Positions 16,822-25,283 of a stretch of DNA of 64,000 bases are shown in pieces (the stretch's first letter is position 1; every line of letters starts with the position of its first letter). A program made the translations under genes and the position numbers. Source of the DNA: Palsa-506 sp963836355 (lineage in GTDB: Bacteria > Actinomycetota > Actinomycetes > Streptosporangiales > Streptosporangiaceae); the NCBI GenBank assembly GCA_963836355.1, contig CAWIJO010000002.1:1116001-1180000 (forward strand). Reading direction: 5' to 3'. The notes beneath the pieces were generated by a model. That model ran no database searches. It saw nothing but the letters and a program-made list of their open reading frames with translations, and was not told the origin of the DNA.

Positions 16822-17664
16822 CTATTGCCAGACTGCGGCGATCACGCCGGTAGCCAGCTGTTTCGGGGTGTTGCCGTGGCGCGAAACGTACAGAATGTCG
16901 CCGGCCAGGTAGAGCAGCCACTTCCCGTTGGTGCTGGCGTCCAGGCTGGTGTGGTCAAGGTTGGCGAAGCCGATCGCAACCTGGTGGACCAGCGCGCCGG
17001 ATGTACTCACCTCCCACATCAGCCGGGAGGCGTTCCGCACCGGAACCCCGGCGCAGCAGGCCCGGCTGACGAACAAGTTGCCGTCCGGCATGAAGACGCC
17101 TTCGCGCAGGTAGCTCTTCCTGGCACTGGGCTGGCCGGTGACCGGGATCGAGATATCGCCCGGGCCGGACAGGTAATACCGTGCCGCGGAGGTGTTCAGA
17201 AGTACCAGGTTCCAGCCCTCGTTGTCCTGCACCGCCGAGATCGATACGGCGAGCCTGGCACCGTCTGGTGCCCAGGAAAGATGCGAGATGGGAGCGGGCA
17301 GCCCGCTGTCCTGCCCGGGTGCGGCCATCGGGTAGGCGACCTGGTCTCCGCTGCTGAGGGTACGGACGATCAGCCGGAACTGCGACGTCAGGCCGGCTTG
17401 CTTCGGGATGCAGCCCGCGGTAAGCGAGGGCTCCTGGGCGAACGCGAGCTTCGTGCCGTCCGGGCTGATCGCCGGCAGCGAGCCCACCGCGATGTGCGTG
17501 GGGGTGCCTCCGGTCACCGGGACCGACTCGACTTCGTCGGTACAGCCGTGACTGACCGCGAAGTACGCCGTGGTCCGGTCGGCTCCGACTGCGATCTCGT
17601 CGCCGATCACCCCGGTCGGCACCAGCGTCTTCGCCACCGAGCCGCTGGCTGAGGCGAGTATCAC
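16822..17664 (-). pseudogene. Beta-propeller (TolB/WD40-like) protein, 5'-truncated
   Basis: About 280 residues of a beta-propeller with TolB-like repeats such as LPAISPDGTKLAFAQ and ISHLSWAPDGARLAVS. Five cysteines are present, including the adjacent pair in SRACCAGVP. Relatives in actinomycetes are secreted or lipoproteins with a signal peptide. Here the only usable start is GTG 17664 without a Shine-Dalgarno sequence. The coding-like reading continues upstream (AVIAVTKAGALVIL) with no start codon until it meets a duplicated CCGCGGAACCCGG sequence and the sulfite-oxidase gene. The 5' end therefore appears lost. Confidence 0.55.
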
Positions 17665-17797
17665 GAGCGCACCGGCCTTGGTGACGGCGATGACCGCCGG
17701 CCGCCTGGCCGCGTGCCGGTGCGACTTGGCAGTTGCCGGCGGACGACTGCTGTGCGAAGCGGGGCCGGGTTCCGCGGCCGGGTTCCGCGGCCGGGAT

Positions 17798-18952
17798 CTA
17801 CAGCCCCGTCGCCGCGCGGGAACTGGCCGTTGCGTCGGGCCCGAGCCGCACGGTTATCTCGTGGATGAAGTTGCCGCCATAGCCGCGGCGATTCCACTGC
17901 GGCCGCGCAGGCTGCGTGTGGCCGGCCAGGTCGGTAGCCTTGGCCCTGATCGCCACGTCGCCAGAACCGCCGGCCAGCGCCAAGTGCTCCCACCACTGCC
18001 AGCCGTGCGTGGTCGACTGGCCGACCAGCCTGGCGTCCTGCCAGCCGCCGTCGGCCACGCTTACTTCTACGCAGGCGATCGGCGCAGCGCCGGACCAGGC
18101 GACCCCGCGGATTGCGAGTTCACCGCCAGACCGCCGCTCGCCCGGGCAGGGCTCGGTAATCAGGGCGCGAACCCGCTGCATGCGGACAGGTTCCCGCGTC
18201 ACCGTGTCGCCGAACGACCGCTCGGACATGTACTCGTACATGTAGTGGTCAGCCTGGAAGCACCCGTCGAATGCGGCGCCGGTCACCTGGATGTCGGTCA
18301 GCCACTTGACCGAGGCGACCGCATACCAGCCAGGAACGATGACCCGGAGCGGCGCACCGTGCCGGATCGGCAGTGGCGCGCCGTTCATCGCGTAGGCGAG
18401 CAGCGCGCCCGATTCCCTCGCGTCGGCTAGGGCCAGGCTGCGCTCGAACCAGATCGGCTCCGCCAGGTCATCCACCATCCCCCGGTCAGCGCCACGGAAG
18501 ACGAGCTCGGTCGCTTCCGCCTGGATGCCGGCCCGGCCGAGAACCTCGTCCAGCCGGACTCCGGTCCACTCCGCCGTGCTCACGGCGCCGAGTTGCCACT
18601 GATCTCCTTCGGTGGCCGGGCTGAACAGCGTCCGGCCGTTTCCCGCGCACTCGAGCGTTGCCACGAAGGTGTCGGCGGTCATCCCGGCGAGCTCGTCCAG
18701 GCTCAGCTGCAATGGCTCCCGGACTAGGCCGCTGATGCTCAGCCGCCAGGCAGCTTCGTCGAGCACCGGGATCGGAAAGTGGTTGCGGAGATAGAAATTC
18801 CCTTCCGGGGTCAGCAGCCGGCCGGTGATAGCTGGAGTCCGCGTCTCGCAGTTCAGCGGATCCTCGGTGACGACCAGGAGTCCCGAAGCGGCGGCGGCCC
18901 GGCGGGCTCCGGCTGGCTCGATCGCGGAGACCACTCCGTTGCATTCGGCCAT
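17798..18952 (-). CDS. Sulfite oxidase-like molybdopterin-dependent oxidoreductase
   Basis: 384-aa soluble member of the sulfite oxidase family. The first domain binds molybdopterin: TLECAGNGR carries the Cys that ligates Mo, HGAPLRVIVPGWYAVASVKW follows, and the C-terminal Mo-cofactor dimerisation domain begins near ITEPCPG and ends GYGGNFIHEITV. There is no Tat signal or haem domain, unlike chicken sulfite oxidase, so it resembles the actinobacterial cytosolic branch. ATG 18952 was chosen (GGGGAGGGCACAGGA upstream); in-frame starts at 18976 and 19000 are alternatives. Electron acceptor and substrate are unknown; no Mo-cofactor genes are near. Confidence 0.85.
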   Translation of the reverse strand: MAECNGVVSAIEPAGARRAAAASGLLVVTEDPLNCETRTPAITGRLLTPEGNFYLRNHFPIPVLDEAAWRLSISGLVREPLQLSLDELAGMTADTFVATLECAGNGRTLFSPATEGDQWQLGAVSTAEWTGVRLDEVLGRAGIQAEATELVFRGADRGMVDDLAEPIWFERSLALADARESGALLAYAMNGAPLPIRHGAPLRVIVPGWYAVASVKWLTDIQVTGAAFDGCFQADHYMYEYMSERSFGDTVTREPVRMQRVRALITEPCPGERRSGGELAIRGVAWSGAAPIACVEVSVADGGWQDARLVGQSTTHGWQWWEHLALAGGSGDVAIRAKATDLAGHTQPARPQWNRRGYGGNFIHEITVRLGPDATASSRAATGL

Positions 18953-19065
18953 TCCTGTGCCCTCCCCGTCACCTGACATCAGCCAGGCGACACCGGACAA
19001 TTACGCGGCGACCGCAGGCGCGGCGCCTTGCACCGCAGCGTGCCGCAGCGTCCGCCCGGCAACGC

Positions 19066-19144
19066 CCCGGCCGGTGACGTGGCCCGGCCGGTGACGTGGC
19101 CCGGCCGGTGACGTGGCCCGGCCGGTGATGCCCGGCCGGTGATA
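19066..19144. repeat. 17-bp tandem repeats
   Basis: CCCGGCCGGTGACGTGG three times exactly (19066, 19083, 19100), followed by two shortened copies, CCCGGCCGGTGATG and CCCGGCCGGTGATA. Upstream of the sulfite-oxidase-like gene; role unknown. Confidence 0.8.
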
Positions 19145-19223
19145 CAGCCTGCTGGTGATACAGCCCGACCGGTGCCGTCTGCCGCTGCATAGCGCCGAGC
19201 CTGAGCTCATGACCAGCGCGTTC

Positions 19224-19238
19224 AATATAGTCTATATT
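19224..19238. promoter_or_regulatory. AT-rich palindrome AATATAG-T-CTATATT
   Basis: Perfect 7-base arms around a single T, in a locally very AT-rich patch (19221-19260) of otherwise extremely GC-rich DNA. Resembles in composition the palindrome ahead of the MarR gene at 23145-23158. Probably an operator or -10 region left beside a decayed regulator. Confidence 0.45.
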
Positions 19239-19694
19239 ATTTATTGAAATTATCGACTACTTGTTGCACTTGGCACAACGCGCAAGGCGCACGACTAGCT
19301 GGGCGTAGTGCAGGCCGCGATGCTACGCGGGCGGGGGCGGCCGGGGCGCGAGGGCGGGGCGTGGGCGTAGGGCTGGGCCTGCCGCGGCGCGGGCGGACGT
19401 GGCGCGGGCGGGCGGGCGCGGCGCGGCGCGGGCGGGCGCGGCGCGGCGCGAGCGGGTGGCCGTACCCGCCGCGGCGCGAGCGTGCAGGCCGGGGCCAACG
19501 GTGCGGATGTGATGCGCGGTTGGGTGCATATGGGCCGGGGGGTGGCCGGTTACCAGCCGGTGCCGAGGGCGATGATCAGCCGCTGCCGAGATCGGGGCCG
19601 ATCCTGGGCCGGTGCAGATCACGGCGGGAATTATCGGATAACGCGATTGAAGGCTGGTCGGCGCATGACGCTCGATCAGGTTCGGTAAGCCCAG

Positions 19695-20855
19695 TCAATG
19701 CGACACCGACCCTGCGGCAGTGGCCATCCGCCGGACTGCCTCCTGCATGAGGGCGGGCGATGTACCCATGTTCAGCCGGGCAAAGCCCGTTCCCGGAGTG
19801 CCGAAATCCGGCCCGGAGCTGAGGGCTACCTGGCCGCGAGCCAGGAATGCCGCCGATGGATCCGCACCTAGACCGAGTTGACCGCAGTCCAACCACGCCA
19901 GGAAGCTCGCCTCGGGCGGGACGTATCGCACCGCCGGAAGCTGTTCGCCCAGCAGCCTGACCAGGTAGCCGCGGTTTTCGTCAAGCTGGGCGACTACGGC
20001 ATCAAGCCAGGGCAGCGATTCGGCGAATGCAGCCACCGACGCGAGCACGCCGAGATGCCCGGCGAGTAGCGCTTCCCACCGCTCCGTCAGCAAGTCTGCC
20101 AGCCCAGGCGAGCCCGCTACCGCGATACCGCACTTCAGGCCGGGAATGTTCCAGCCCTTCGACGCCGAGCCGAACGCGATCGCACGCTGCCCCGCTGCAT
20201 GATCCAGGGAGAGAAACGGCACATATTCCGCGCCCGGCAGCACGAGTGGCGCGTGGATCTCATCGACCAGGAGCAGCTTGTCATGCTGGCAGCAGAGGTC
20301 GCCGACTGCGGTCAACTGCTCGCCAGACCAGACTCTGCCGACCGGATTGTGCGGACTGCAGAGCAGGTATGCACTGACGTTCTCGTCGGCGAGCGCCCGG
20401 TCGATCGCATCAAGGTCCAGGTCATACCGGCCGTCGGCGCGCCTGGACAGTGGCGCCTCGACGACCTGCCGACCGATGAAGCCGATCCGGAAGAAGAACG
20501 GCGCGTAGACCGGCGGATTGATGACGATCCCCGATCCGGGCGGCGTGAGCGCAACGATCATTTCGGCAATTCCGGTCATGACGTCCGGAACGGCGAATAC
20601 CCGGGCCGGGTCCGGCGACCAGCGCAGCCGTTTGCGGGCGAACGCGGCGAACGCCTCGCCCAGCACTCCCTGGTGCGCGTAGCCGGCGTCGCTGATAGCG
20701 ATCGCCGCCCTGACTGCCTCCTTGATGGGATCGGCCAGGTCAAAGTCCATCTCGGCGACGAAAGCGGGCAGCACTTCGTCTGGAAAGGTGCGCCACTTGA
20801 AGCTGGTGCGGCGCCTGAGCTCCGCCAGGGAGCAACCTCCGAGCAGCGGGTCCAC
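19695..20855 (-). CDS. PatB/MalY-type PLP-dependent C-S lyase or aminotransferase
   Basis: 386-aa fold-type I PLP enzyme. CSPHNPVGRVW (Asn/PLP contact), VDEIHAPLVLPG (Asp) and the Schiff-base lysine in GSASKGWNIPGLKCG match the PatB/MalY cystathionine beta-lyase group; R in ARLNMG binds the substrate carboxylate. It begins LLGGCSLAELRRRTSFKW, the usual N-terminus of this group. I chose GTG 20855 on that similarity, although no clear ribosome site precedes it; starts at 20889 or further up are possible. Likely reaction: alpha,beta-elimination of cystathionine or cysteine conjugates. Confidence 0.85.
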   Translation of the reverse strand: MDPLLGGCSLAELRRRTSFKWRTFPDEVLPAFVAEMDFDLADPIKEAVRAAIAISDAGYAHQGVLGEAFAAFARKRLRWSPDPARVFAVPDVMTGIAEMIVALTPPGSGIVINPPVYAPFFFRIGFIGRQVVEAPLSRRADGRYDLDLDAIDRALADENVSAYLLCSPHNPVGRVWSGEQLTAVGDLCCQHDKLLLVDEIHAPLVLPGAEYVPFLSLDHAAGQRAIAFGSASKGWNIPGLKCGIAVAGSPGLADLLTERWEALLAGHLGVLASVAAFAESLPWLDAVVAQLDENRGYLVRLLGEQLPAVRYVPPEASFLAWLDCGQLGLGADPSAAFLARGQVALSSGPDFGTPGTGFARLNMGTSPALMQEAVRRMATAAGSVSH

Positions 20856-21058
20856 GTGACGGATGTTACCCAGAGGAACAAACCACACTCTTCCGGCACG
20901 ATCTCGGCCCGGATGTGGCCGATGCAGGGCGCCAGGGATACTGCAGTCGCGTGGCCTCCAGAGCATGAACCCAATACGAAACTAATAGCTAACTCATGCT
21001 TCTAACAGGTGCTATAGTGGATTTCATGCAGAGATAGTTCTCGCCGGAGGGAGGCCAG

Positions 21059-22924
21059 GTGCCAGTCAGCCCAGTTCCGGACTTTGACCCAGCCGGGGAT
21101 CCCGGCGACCGCCCGGCAGAGTTAGCCGCAGATCCCCCTGATGAAGATCTCTGCGAGCTCGACTTCGACCCGGACAGCAGCCCTCCTGACGGTGCCGAGG
21201 CGTGGCTGGCCGACGCGGCCGACCCGGTGCGTAACGCCTACCTGGATTCGATAGCCGCGCAGGCGCCCGCGGCGGTGCCCGATTCAATAGCGGCAGGATT
21301 CCTGCACCGCGACGGCGGCAGTGGCCGCGGGTTCGCGGCTGGTGGCTTACTTGACGTCATGGCGCCCGGCCCTGTGCTGGCCGGATTCGCCGACGACGCC
21401 TGGGCAGACGGGCTCGATCGACTGACCGACGACGAGCTGATCGGAGTCATCTGTGCGTGGCGTCGGCTGGCTTCCTGGGCCACCGCCGGCGAGTTCGCCG
21501 CCGTCAGCGCGCTGGCCCGCCGCCGCGCAGCTGAGTCTCGTGGCGATGCAGGCCGACGGCTGGCCGAGCATGTGGATAGCGAGATTGCCGCCGCCCTGAC
21601 GCTGACCAGTCGGTCCGCCGATCGGTTGCTGGAGCTTGCCGCTGGACTCGGCCGGCTACCGGGCACGGCAGCGGCCCTGGCGGCCGGGCAGATCGACTGG
21701 CCTAAAACGATCGTCATCATCGACGAACTCGCCAGCCTGGATGGGACCGATGCGGCTGCGGTCGAAGCCAAGGTCCTTGGCGACGCACCGGGTCAGACCA
21801 CCGGCCAGCTGCGGGCGGCGGTACGCCGCAGGGTAATGGAAATCGACCCGGAGGCGGCGATCCGGCGACGGAAGAAGGCACAGCAGGACGAGCGAGTTGA
21901 GACCTGGACCGAACCCTCCGGCACGGCGGCGCTGGCCGGACGTGACCTGCTGCCCGCCGATGTGATCACCGCCGACAAGCGCCTTAACTCCCACGCACGC
22001 TGGCTGAAGCGCCACGGCGCGCAGGGGACCCTGCAGCAACTGCGCGCCCGTGTGTACAGCGCGGTGCTGAACGGTCGGCCAGTCGAGGCACTCCTGCCCG
22101 GCAGCGAGTCCGCTGACGCGAGCAAGGGTGACCGGTCAGCCGATAGCGGCCCGGCTATCGACAGCCCAGCTAGCGACGGCCGGGTTGATGGCCCGGCGGG
22201 TGGCGGCCCGGCGGGTGGCGGCCCGGCGGGTGGCGGCCCGGCGGGTGGCGGCCCGGCGGGTGGCGGCCCGGCGGGTGGCGGCCCGGCGGGTGGCGGCCCG
22301 GGGAACGGCAGCCCGGCCGGACTGCCCGTCCTGGGCGGGTCAGTAAACCTGACAGTTCCGCTCGCCAGCTGGCTCGGCCTGTCCAACGCACCAGGCCAGG
22401 TCGCCGGGCTTGATGTCCTGGACGCAGCCACCTGCCGTGACCTTGCTGCCACGCTGGCCGCGGGGTCTCGATCTCGCTGGTGCCTGACGATTACCGGCCA
22501 GGACGGCCGGGCCGTCGCGCATGGCTGCGCCCGCGCAGGTCCGGGGCCGCCTGGCACCGATCGCATGGCCTGGCTGTCGACGGCCAAGATCGTGAAACTT
22601 GAGACCGGGGACTGCAGCCATCAGCGGGAGACCGCCGCCTACCGAGTACCTCCCGCGCTCCGCCACCTAATCAACATCCGGCAGCGCAGCTGCAGCTTCC
22701 CCGGTTGCCGAAGACCGGCTGAGCACACCGATCAGGATCATACGATTCCGTTCGATCAGCACGGGCGAACGTGCGAATGTAACTGCGGTCCATTCTGTCG
22801 AACCCACCATCAGGCAAAACAGGCACCACGGTGGCATGTCGATCAGCCGGAGCCCGGGGTCTTCGTCTGGACGCTGCCGAGCGGCCGCAGCTACTCCGCC
22901 GTTCCTGACACATACCCGCTCTAG
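21059..22924 (+). CDS. DUF222/13E12-family HNH endonuclease-like protein
   Basis: 621-aa member of the DUF222 plus HNH family, multi-copy in actinomycete genomes. The DUF222 helical domain covers about 115-330 (DDELIGVICAWRRLASW, SEIAAALTLTSRSADRLL). A Gly-Pro-Ala linker follows, then a C-terminal HNH fold: CSFPGCRRPAEHTDQDH and CGPFCRTHHQAKQAPRW, with paired Cys and the catalytic DH. Start GTG 21059 follows GGAGGGAGG. The linker contains seven identical 15-bp repeats (GGPAG). Function unknown; a mobile or homing origin has been suggested for the family. Confidence 0.88.
   Translation: MPVSPVPDFDPAGDPGDRPAELAADPPDEDLCELDFDPDSSPPDGAEAWLADAADPVRNAYLDSIAAQAPAAVPDSIAAGFLHRDGGSGRGFAAGGLLDVMAPGPVLAGFADDAWADGLDRLTDDELIGVICAWRRLASWATAGEFAAVSALARRRAAESRGDAGRRLAEHVDSEIAAALTLTSRSADRLLELAAGLGRLPGTAAALAAGQIDWPKTIVIIDELASLDGTDAAAVEAKVLGDAPGQTTGQLRAAVRRRVMEIDPEAAIRRRKKAQQDERVETWTEPSGTAALAGRDLLPADVITADKRLNSHARWLKRHGAQGTLQQLRARVYSAVLNGRPVEALLPGSESADASKGDRSADSGPAIDSPASDGRVDGPAGGGPAGGGPAGGGPAGGGPAGGGPAGGGPAGGGPGNGSPAGLPVLGGSVNLTVPLASWLGLSNAPGQVAGLDVLDAATCRDLAATLAAGSRSRWCLTITGQDGRAVAHGCARAGPGPPGTDRMAWLSTAKIVKLETGDCSHQRETAAYRVPPALRHLINIRQRSCSFPGCRRPAEHTDQDHTIPFDQHGRTCECNCGPFCRTHHQAKQAPRWHVDQPEPGVFVWTLPSGRSYSAVPDTYPL
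22190..22294 (+). repeat. Seven 15-bp in-frame repeats in the DUF222 gene
   Basis: GGCCCGGCGGGTGGC repeated seven times, coding GPAGG units in the linker between DUF222 and HNH domains. Copies look identical, suggesting recent expansion. Confidence 0.9.
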
Positions 22925-23144
22925 ACCGCGCGGCGGAACGGCGTGCGCGACGCGCCAGCCCAGGCAGCGCTCCGGCCACGCTGCGCCATCTCGTGCGCGA
23001 CACGCCGGCCACGCAGCGCCAACGGCGTGCGCCACAGGCCGGCCTGGCGGGCTGGCGGGCTGTCAATCGGACCCGCCACGTCCGAGCGAACGGGAGTGCC
23101 TTCGCAGGTACGCCGCCGGCCCCGATAGGACCGGGCACGCTCAA

Positions 23145-23158
23145 TATATCTCGATATA
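23145..23158. promoter_or_regulatory. MarR-type operator overlapping the promoter
   Basis: TATATC-TC-GATATA, perfect 6-base arms. Two overlapping -10-like TATAGT hexamers (23155-23160 and 23160-23165) touch or follow it. The MarR start (GTG 23174) is only about 9-14 bases further and has no Shine-Dalgarno sequence, so the transcript is probably leaderless and autorepressed. Confidence 0.55.
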
Positions 23159-23173
23159 GTATAGTCCATTTTC

Positions 23174-23602
23174 GTGATACTTGAAAACGGAACTGGTGAG
23201 CTGATCCTCGCTCTGCATCGCGCCACCCATGCGACCCTGACCGCGCTGCAGGCCAAGCTGGCCGTCCTGGGCCTGACCGCTTCGGAGATCAATGCCCTGG
23301 CGATCCTGGCCAGCGGCCAGCCGTGCAGCATCGGCGAGCTCGCAGCGGCGACCGCAACCAAACCGACGACGCTGACCAGCGTGCTAGACCGGCTGGTGCG
23401 CCGCGGGCTTGCCGCACGGCAGCTGGATCCAGCCGACCGGCGATCGTTCCTTGTCTCACTGACCAAGGACGGACGGCCAGTTGCTGACCAGGCGCGTGCT
23501 GAAATGGGTGCATTCGAACACGCGGCGCTAACCGCGGTTACCAGCGCTGACCTGGCCGGCTTTCAGGCCGTGACGCAAGCGATCATGGAGGTTCGGAGAT
23601 GA
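23174..23602 (+). CDS. MarR-family transcriptional regulator
   Basis: 142-aa winged-helix regulator. LTASEINALAILASG, CSIGELAAATATKPTTLTSVLDRLVRRGL (recognition helix) and DPADRRSFLVSLT (wing) are standard MarR features. GTG 23174 is the only early start. The gene's TGA overlaps the next ATG (ATGA), starting a four-gene coupled operon with a 137-aa protein and a two-component ABC exporter. Likely controls that exporter in response to a small molecule. Confidence 0.85.
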   Translation: MILENGTGELILALHRATHATLTALQAKLAVLGLTASEINALAILASGQPCSIGELAAATATKPTTLTSVLDRLVRRGLAARQLDPADRRSFLVSLTKDGRPVADQARAEMGAFEHAALTAVTSADLAGFQAVTQAIMEVRR

Positions 23603-24012
23603 CACACACCATGCCGGCGGAACTGGCCGAAATCCTCGCGGAAGTAGCCCCTCCAGGAATCGCGTTCCGGCACCGCCAGCACATTCACCTGGCCTTCATC
23701 GCCGTGCACCGGCACGGCGGGCCGTGGGCCGCAGAGCTGATCAGTCGCTGGATCCGGCACATCGCGGCCTACGAGCGCGCGCCACAGAAATACAACGCCA
23801 CCATCACCCGCGCGTGGACCAGGATCGTCGCGCATCATGTCGGCGCGGACCCTTCGGTCACCGATTTCGGGGCGTTCGCCGAACGCAACCCCGCATTGCT
23901 CGACAAAAGGCTGCTTGCCCGGCACTACACCCCGGCTGTCCTCGCTTCACCGCAAGCCAGGGCAGGATGGGTAGAACCCGATATCGCTGCGTTCCCGTGG
24001 ACGGAGGGCTAA
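23599..24012 (+). CDS. Conserved hypothetical protein, 137 aa
   Basis: Helical soluble protein with FRHRQHIHLAFIAV, KYNATITRAWTRIV and a C-terminal RHYTPAVLASPQARAGWVEPD. This pattern (H-x-HL near the start, YNxTITRAW, Y.p..L.S..AR..WVEPD) recurs in a family of short uncharacterised bacterial proteins of about 130-180 aa. The two conserved histidines could bind metal. It overlaps marR by four bases and the ABC ATPase by one (TAATG), so it belongs to the exporter operon. Function unknown. Confidence 0.65.
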   Translation: MTHTMPAELAEILAEVAPPGIAFRHRQHIHLAFIAVHRHGGPWAAELISRWIRHIAAYERAPQKYNATITRAWTRIVAHHVGADPSVTDFGAFAERNPALLDKRLLARHYTPAVLASPQARAGWVEPDIAAFPWTEG

Positions 24013-25283
24013 TGCACCAAGGCGGCCAGCACGCCGCGGCAAGTCCGGGAGATCCTGCGGACATGGCTGGCATGGCCAACCCAGCTGGCTCAGTAGATGC
24101 TGCGGGTGCGGCAAGCACGGCCGCAGCGACAGACCCGGCAAGACCGGCGGAACCGGCAGGCCCGGCGAAATCGGCAGGCCCGGCAGGCCCGGCGGACCTG
24201 GCGAGGCAGAAGGACCCCACGGCCCCGGCGGGCCAGAAGGAACCGGCCGACACCGCGGACGGACAAGCCCCGGCCGACACGCTGGAGCTTGATCACCTGC
24301 ACCGCCGGTATGGTGACGTGGTCGCGCTGGACGGGCTGACTTTCACGGTCCCGCCCGGCCAGGTGTTCGGCTTCCTGGGGCCGAACGGAGCAGGCAAGAC
24401 CACCGCAATGCGAGCCATAGTCGGAGTCACTAGCCTGGACGGCGGCCGGGTGCGCTGGCGTGGCCAGCCGATCGGCCCCGAAGCCCGCCGCCGGATCGGG
24501 TACATGCCAGAGGAGCGCGGGCTCTATCCCGCGATGCGCGTGCTTGAGCAACTTGAGTACCTGGCTCGGCTGCACGGCCTGGCCGCCAGGGCTGCCCACG
24601 CAGCGGCCTTGCACTGGAGTGAGCGCCTCGGTCTGGCGCACGAAGGACAGGCCAAGATCGAGACCTTGTCGCTCGGCAATCAGCAGCGAGTCCAACTCGC
24701 GGCTGCACTGGTCCACGATCCAGAGTTGCTCGTCCTGGACGAGCCGTTCTCCGGCCTGGACCCGGTCGGCGTCGATGCCATGAGCCAGGTGCTCGCCGAG
24801 CGTGCCGCGGCCGGGATCACCATGCTCTTCTCAAGTCACCAGCTCGACCTAGTCGAGCACCTGTGCCAGTCGGTGGCGATAATCCACCGCGGTCGGCTGG
24901 TTGCCCAGGGCACGGTGCGTGAGCTGGGAATGGCCGGCGAGCTGCGGATCAACGTCCGGGTGGCCGGCGATGACACTGGCCGCTGGGCACGCGATCTAGG
25001 CAGCACGGCCCAGATCGAGAACAACGCGGGCGGACTGGTCCTGCTGTCGCTGCGAGACCGGACAAAATCCCAGGTCGTACTGGACCGGGCCAGGGCAGCC
25101 GGCCCGGTGGAGCATTTCAGCTTCGAGCGGAGGAAGCTGTCCGAGGTGTTCCGCGATGCCGTCGGCTCGGGGCAACAGAACGGCCCCCGGCAACAGAACG
25201 GCCCCGGGCAACAGAACGGCCCCGGGCAACAGAACGAGCTCGGGCAACAGAACGCCGCCAGCGCCGGCGGAGGAGGCCCGTGA
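24012..25283 (+). CDS. ABC exporter ATPase (NatA-like) with repeat extensions
   Basis: 423-aa ATP-binding subunit. An Ala/Pro/Gly-rich N-terminal extension of about 90 residues precedes the ABC domain. Walker A is GPNGAGKTT, Q-loop region GYMPEERGLYPAM, an unusual signature LSLGNQQ replaces LSGGQ, Walker B is LLVLDEPFSGLDP and the H-loop is SSHQ. A C-terminal DUF4162-like part (VEHFSFERRKLSEVFRDAV) follows, then five QQNGPG-type repeats. GYMPEERGLY and the degenerate signature are typical of NatA/YhaQ ATPases. Coupled to the NatB-like permease by a 4-bp GTGA overlap. Confidence 0.85.
   Translation: MHQGGQHAAASPGDPADMAGMANPAGSVDAAGAASTAAATDPARPAEPAGPAKSAGPAGPADLARQKDPTAPAGQKEPADTADGQAPADTLELDHLHRRYGDVVALDGLTFTVPPGQVFGFLGPNGAGKTTAMRAIVGVTSLDGGRVRWRGQPIGPEARRRIGYMPEERGLYPAMRVLEQLEYLARLHGLAARAAHAAALHWSERLGLAHEGQAKIETLSLGNQQRVQLAAALVHDPELLVLDEPFSGLDPVGVDAMSQVLAERAAAGITMLFSSHQLDLVEHLCQSVAIIHRGRLVAQGTVRELGMAGELRINVRVAGDDTGRWARDLGSTAQIENNAGGLVLLSLRDRTKSQVVLDRARAAGPVEHFSFERRKLSEVFRDAVGSGQQNGPRQQNGPGQQNGPGQQNELGQQNAASAGGGGP
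25170..25256 (+). repeat. 18-bp in-frame repeats at the 3' end of the ABC ATPase gene
   Basis: About five 18-bp units (GGGCAACAGAACGGCCCC and variants) coding QQNGPG repeats just before the stop. Confidence 0.75.

Larger units (their letters stand above)
18953..19694. other. Long non-coding region with repeats and an AT-rich palindrome
   Basis: No convincing gene. It contains 17-bp tandem repeats (19066-19144), the palindrome at 19224-19238, and a low-complexity GCGCGG/GGGCGG stretch at about 19320-19480. The frame 19234-19305 reads FIEIIDYLLHLAQRARRTTS then stops. It lacks an ATG or GTG but looks like the first residues of a MarR-like regulator, so a decayed regulator gene may lie here. Confidence 0.4.

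Noticed and set aside
21059..22924. DUF222/HNH gene as evidence of an intron or inserted mobile element
   Set aside because: No flanking repeats, interrupted host gene or reverse transcriptase; the family is routinely chromosomal in actinomycetes.
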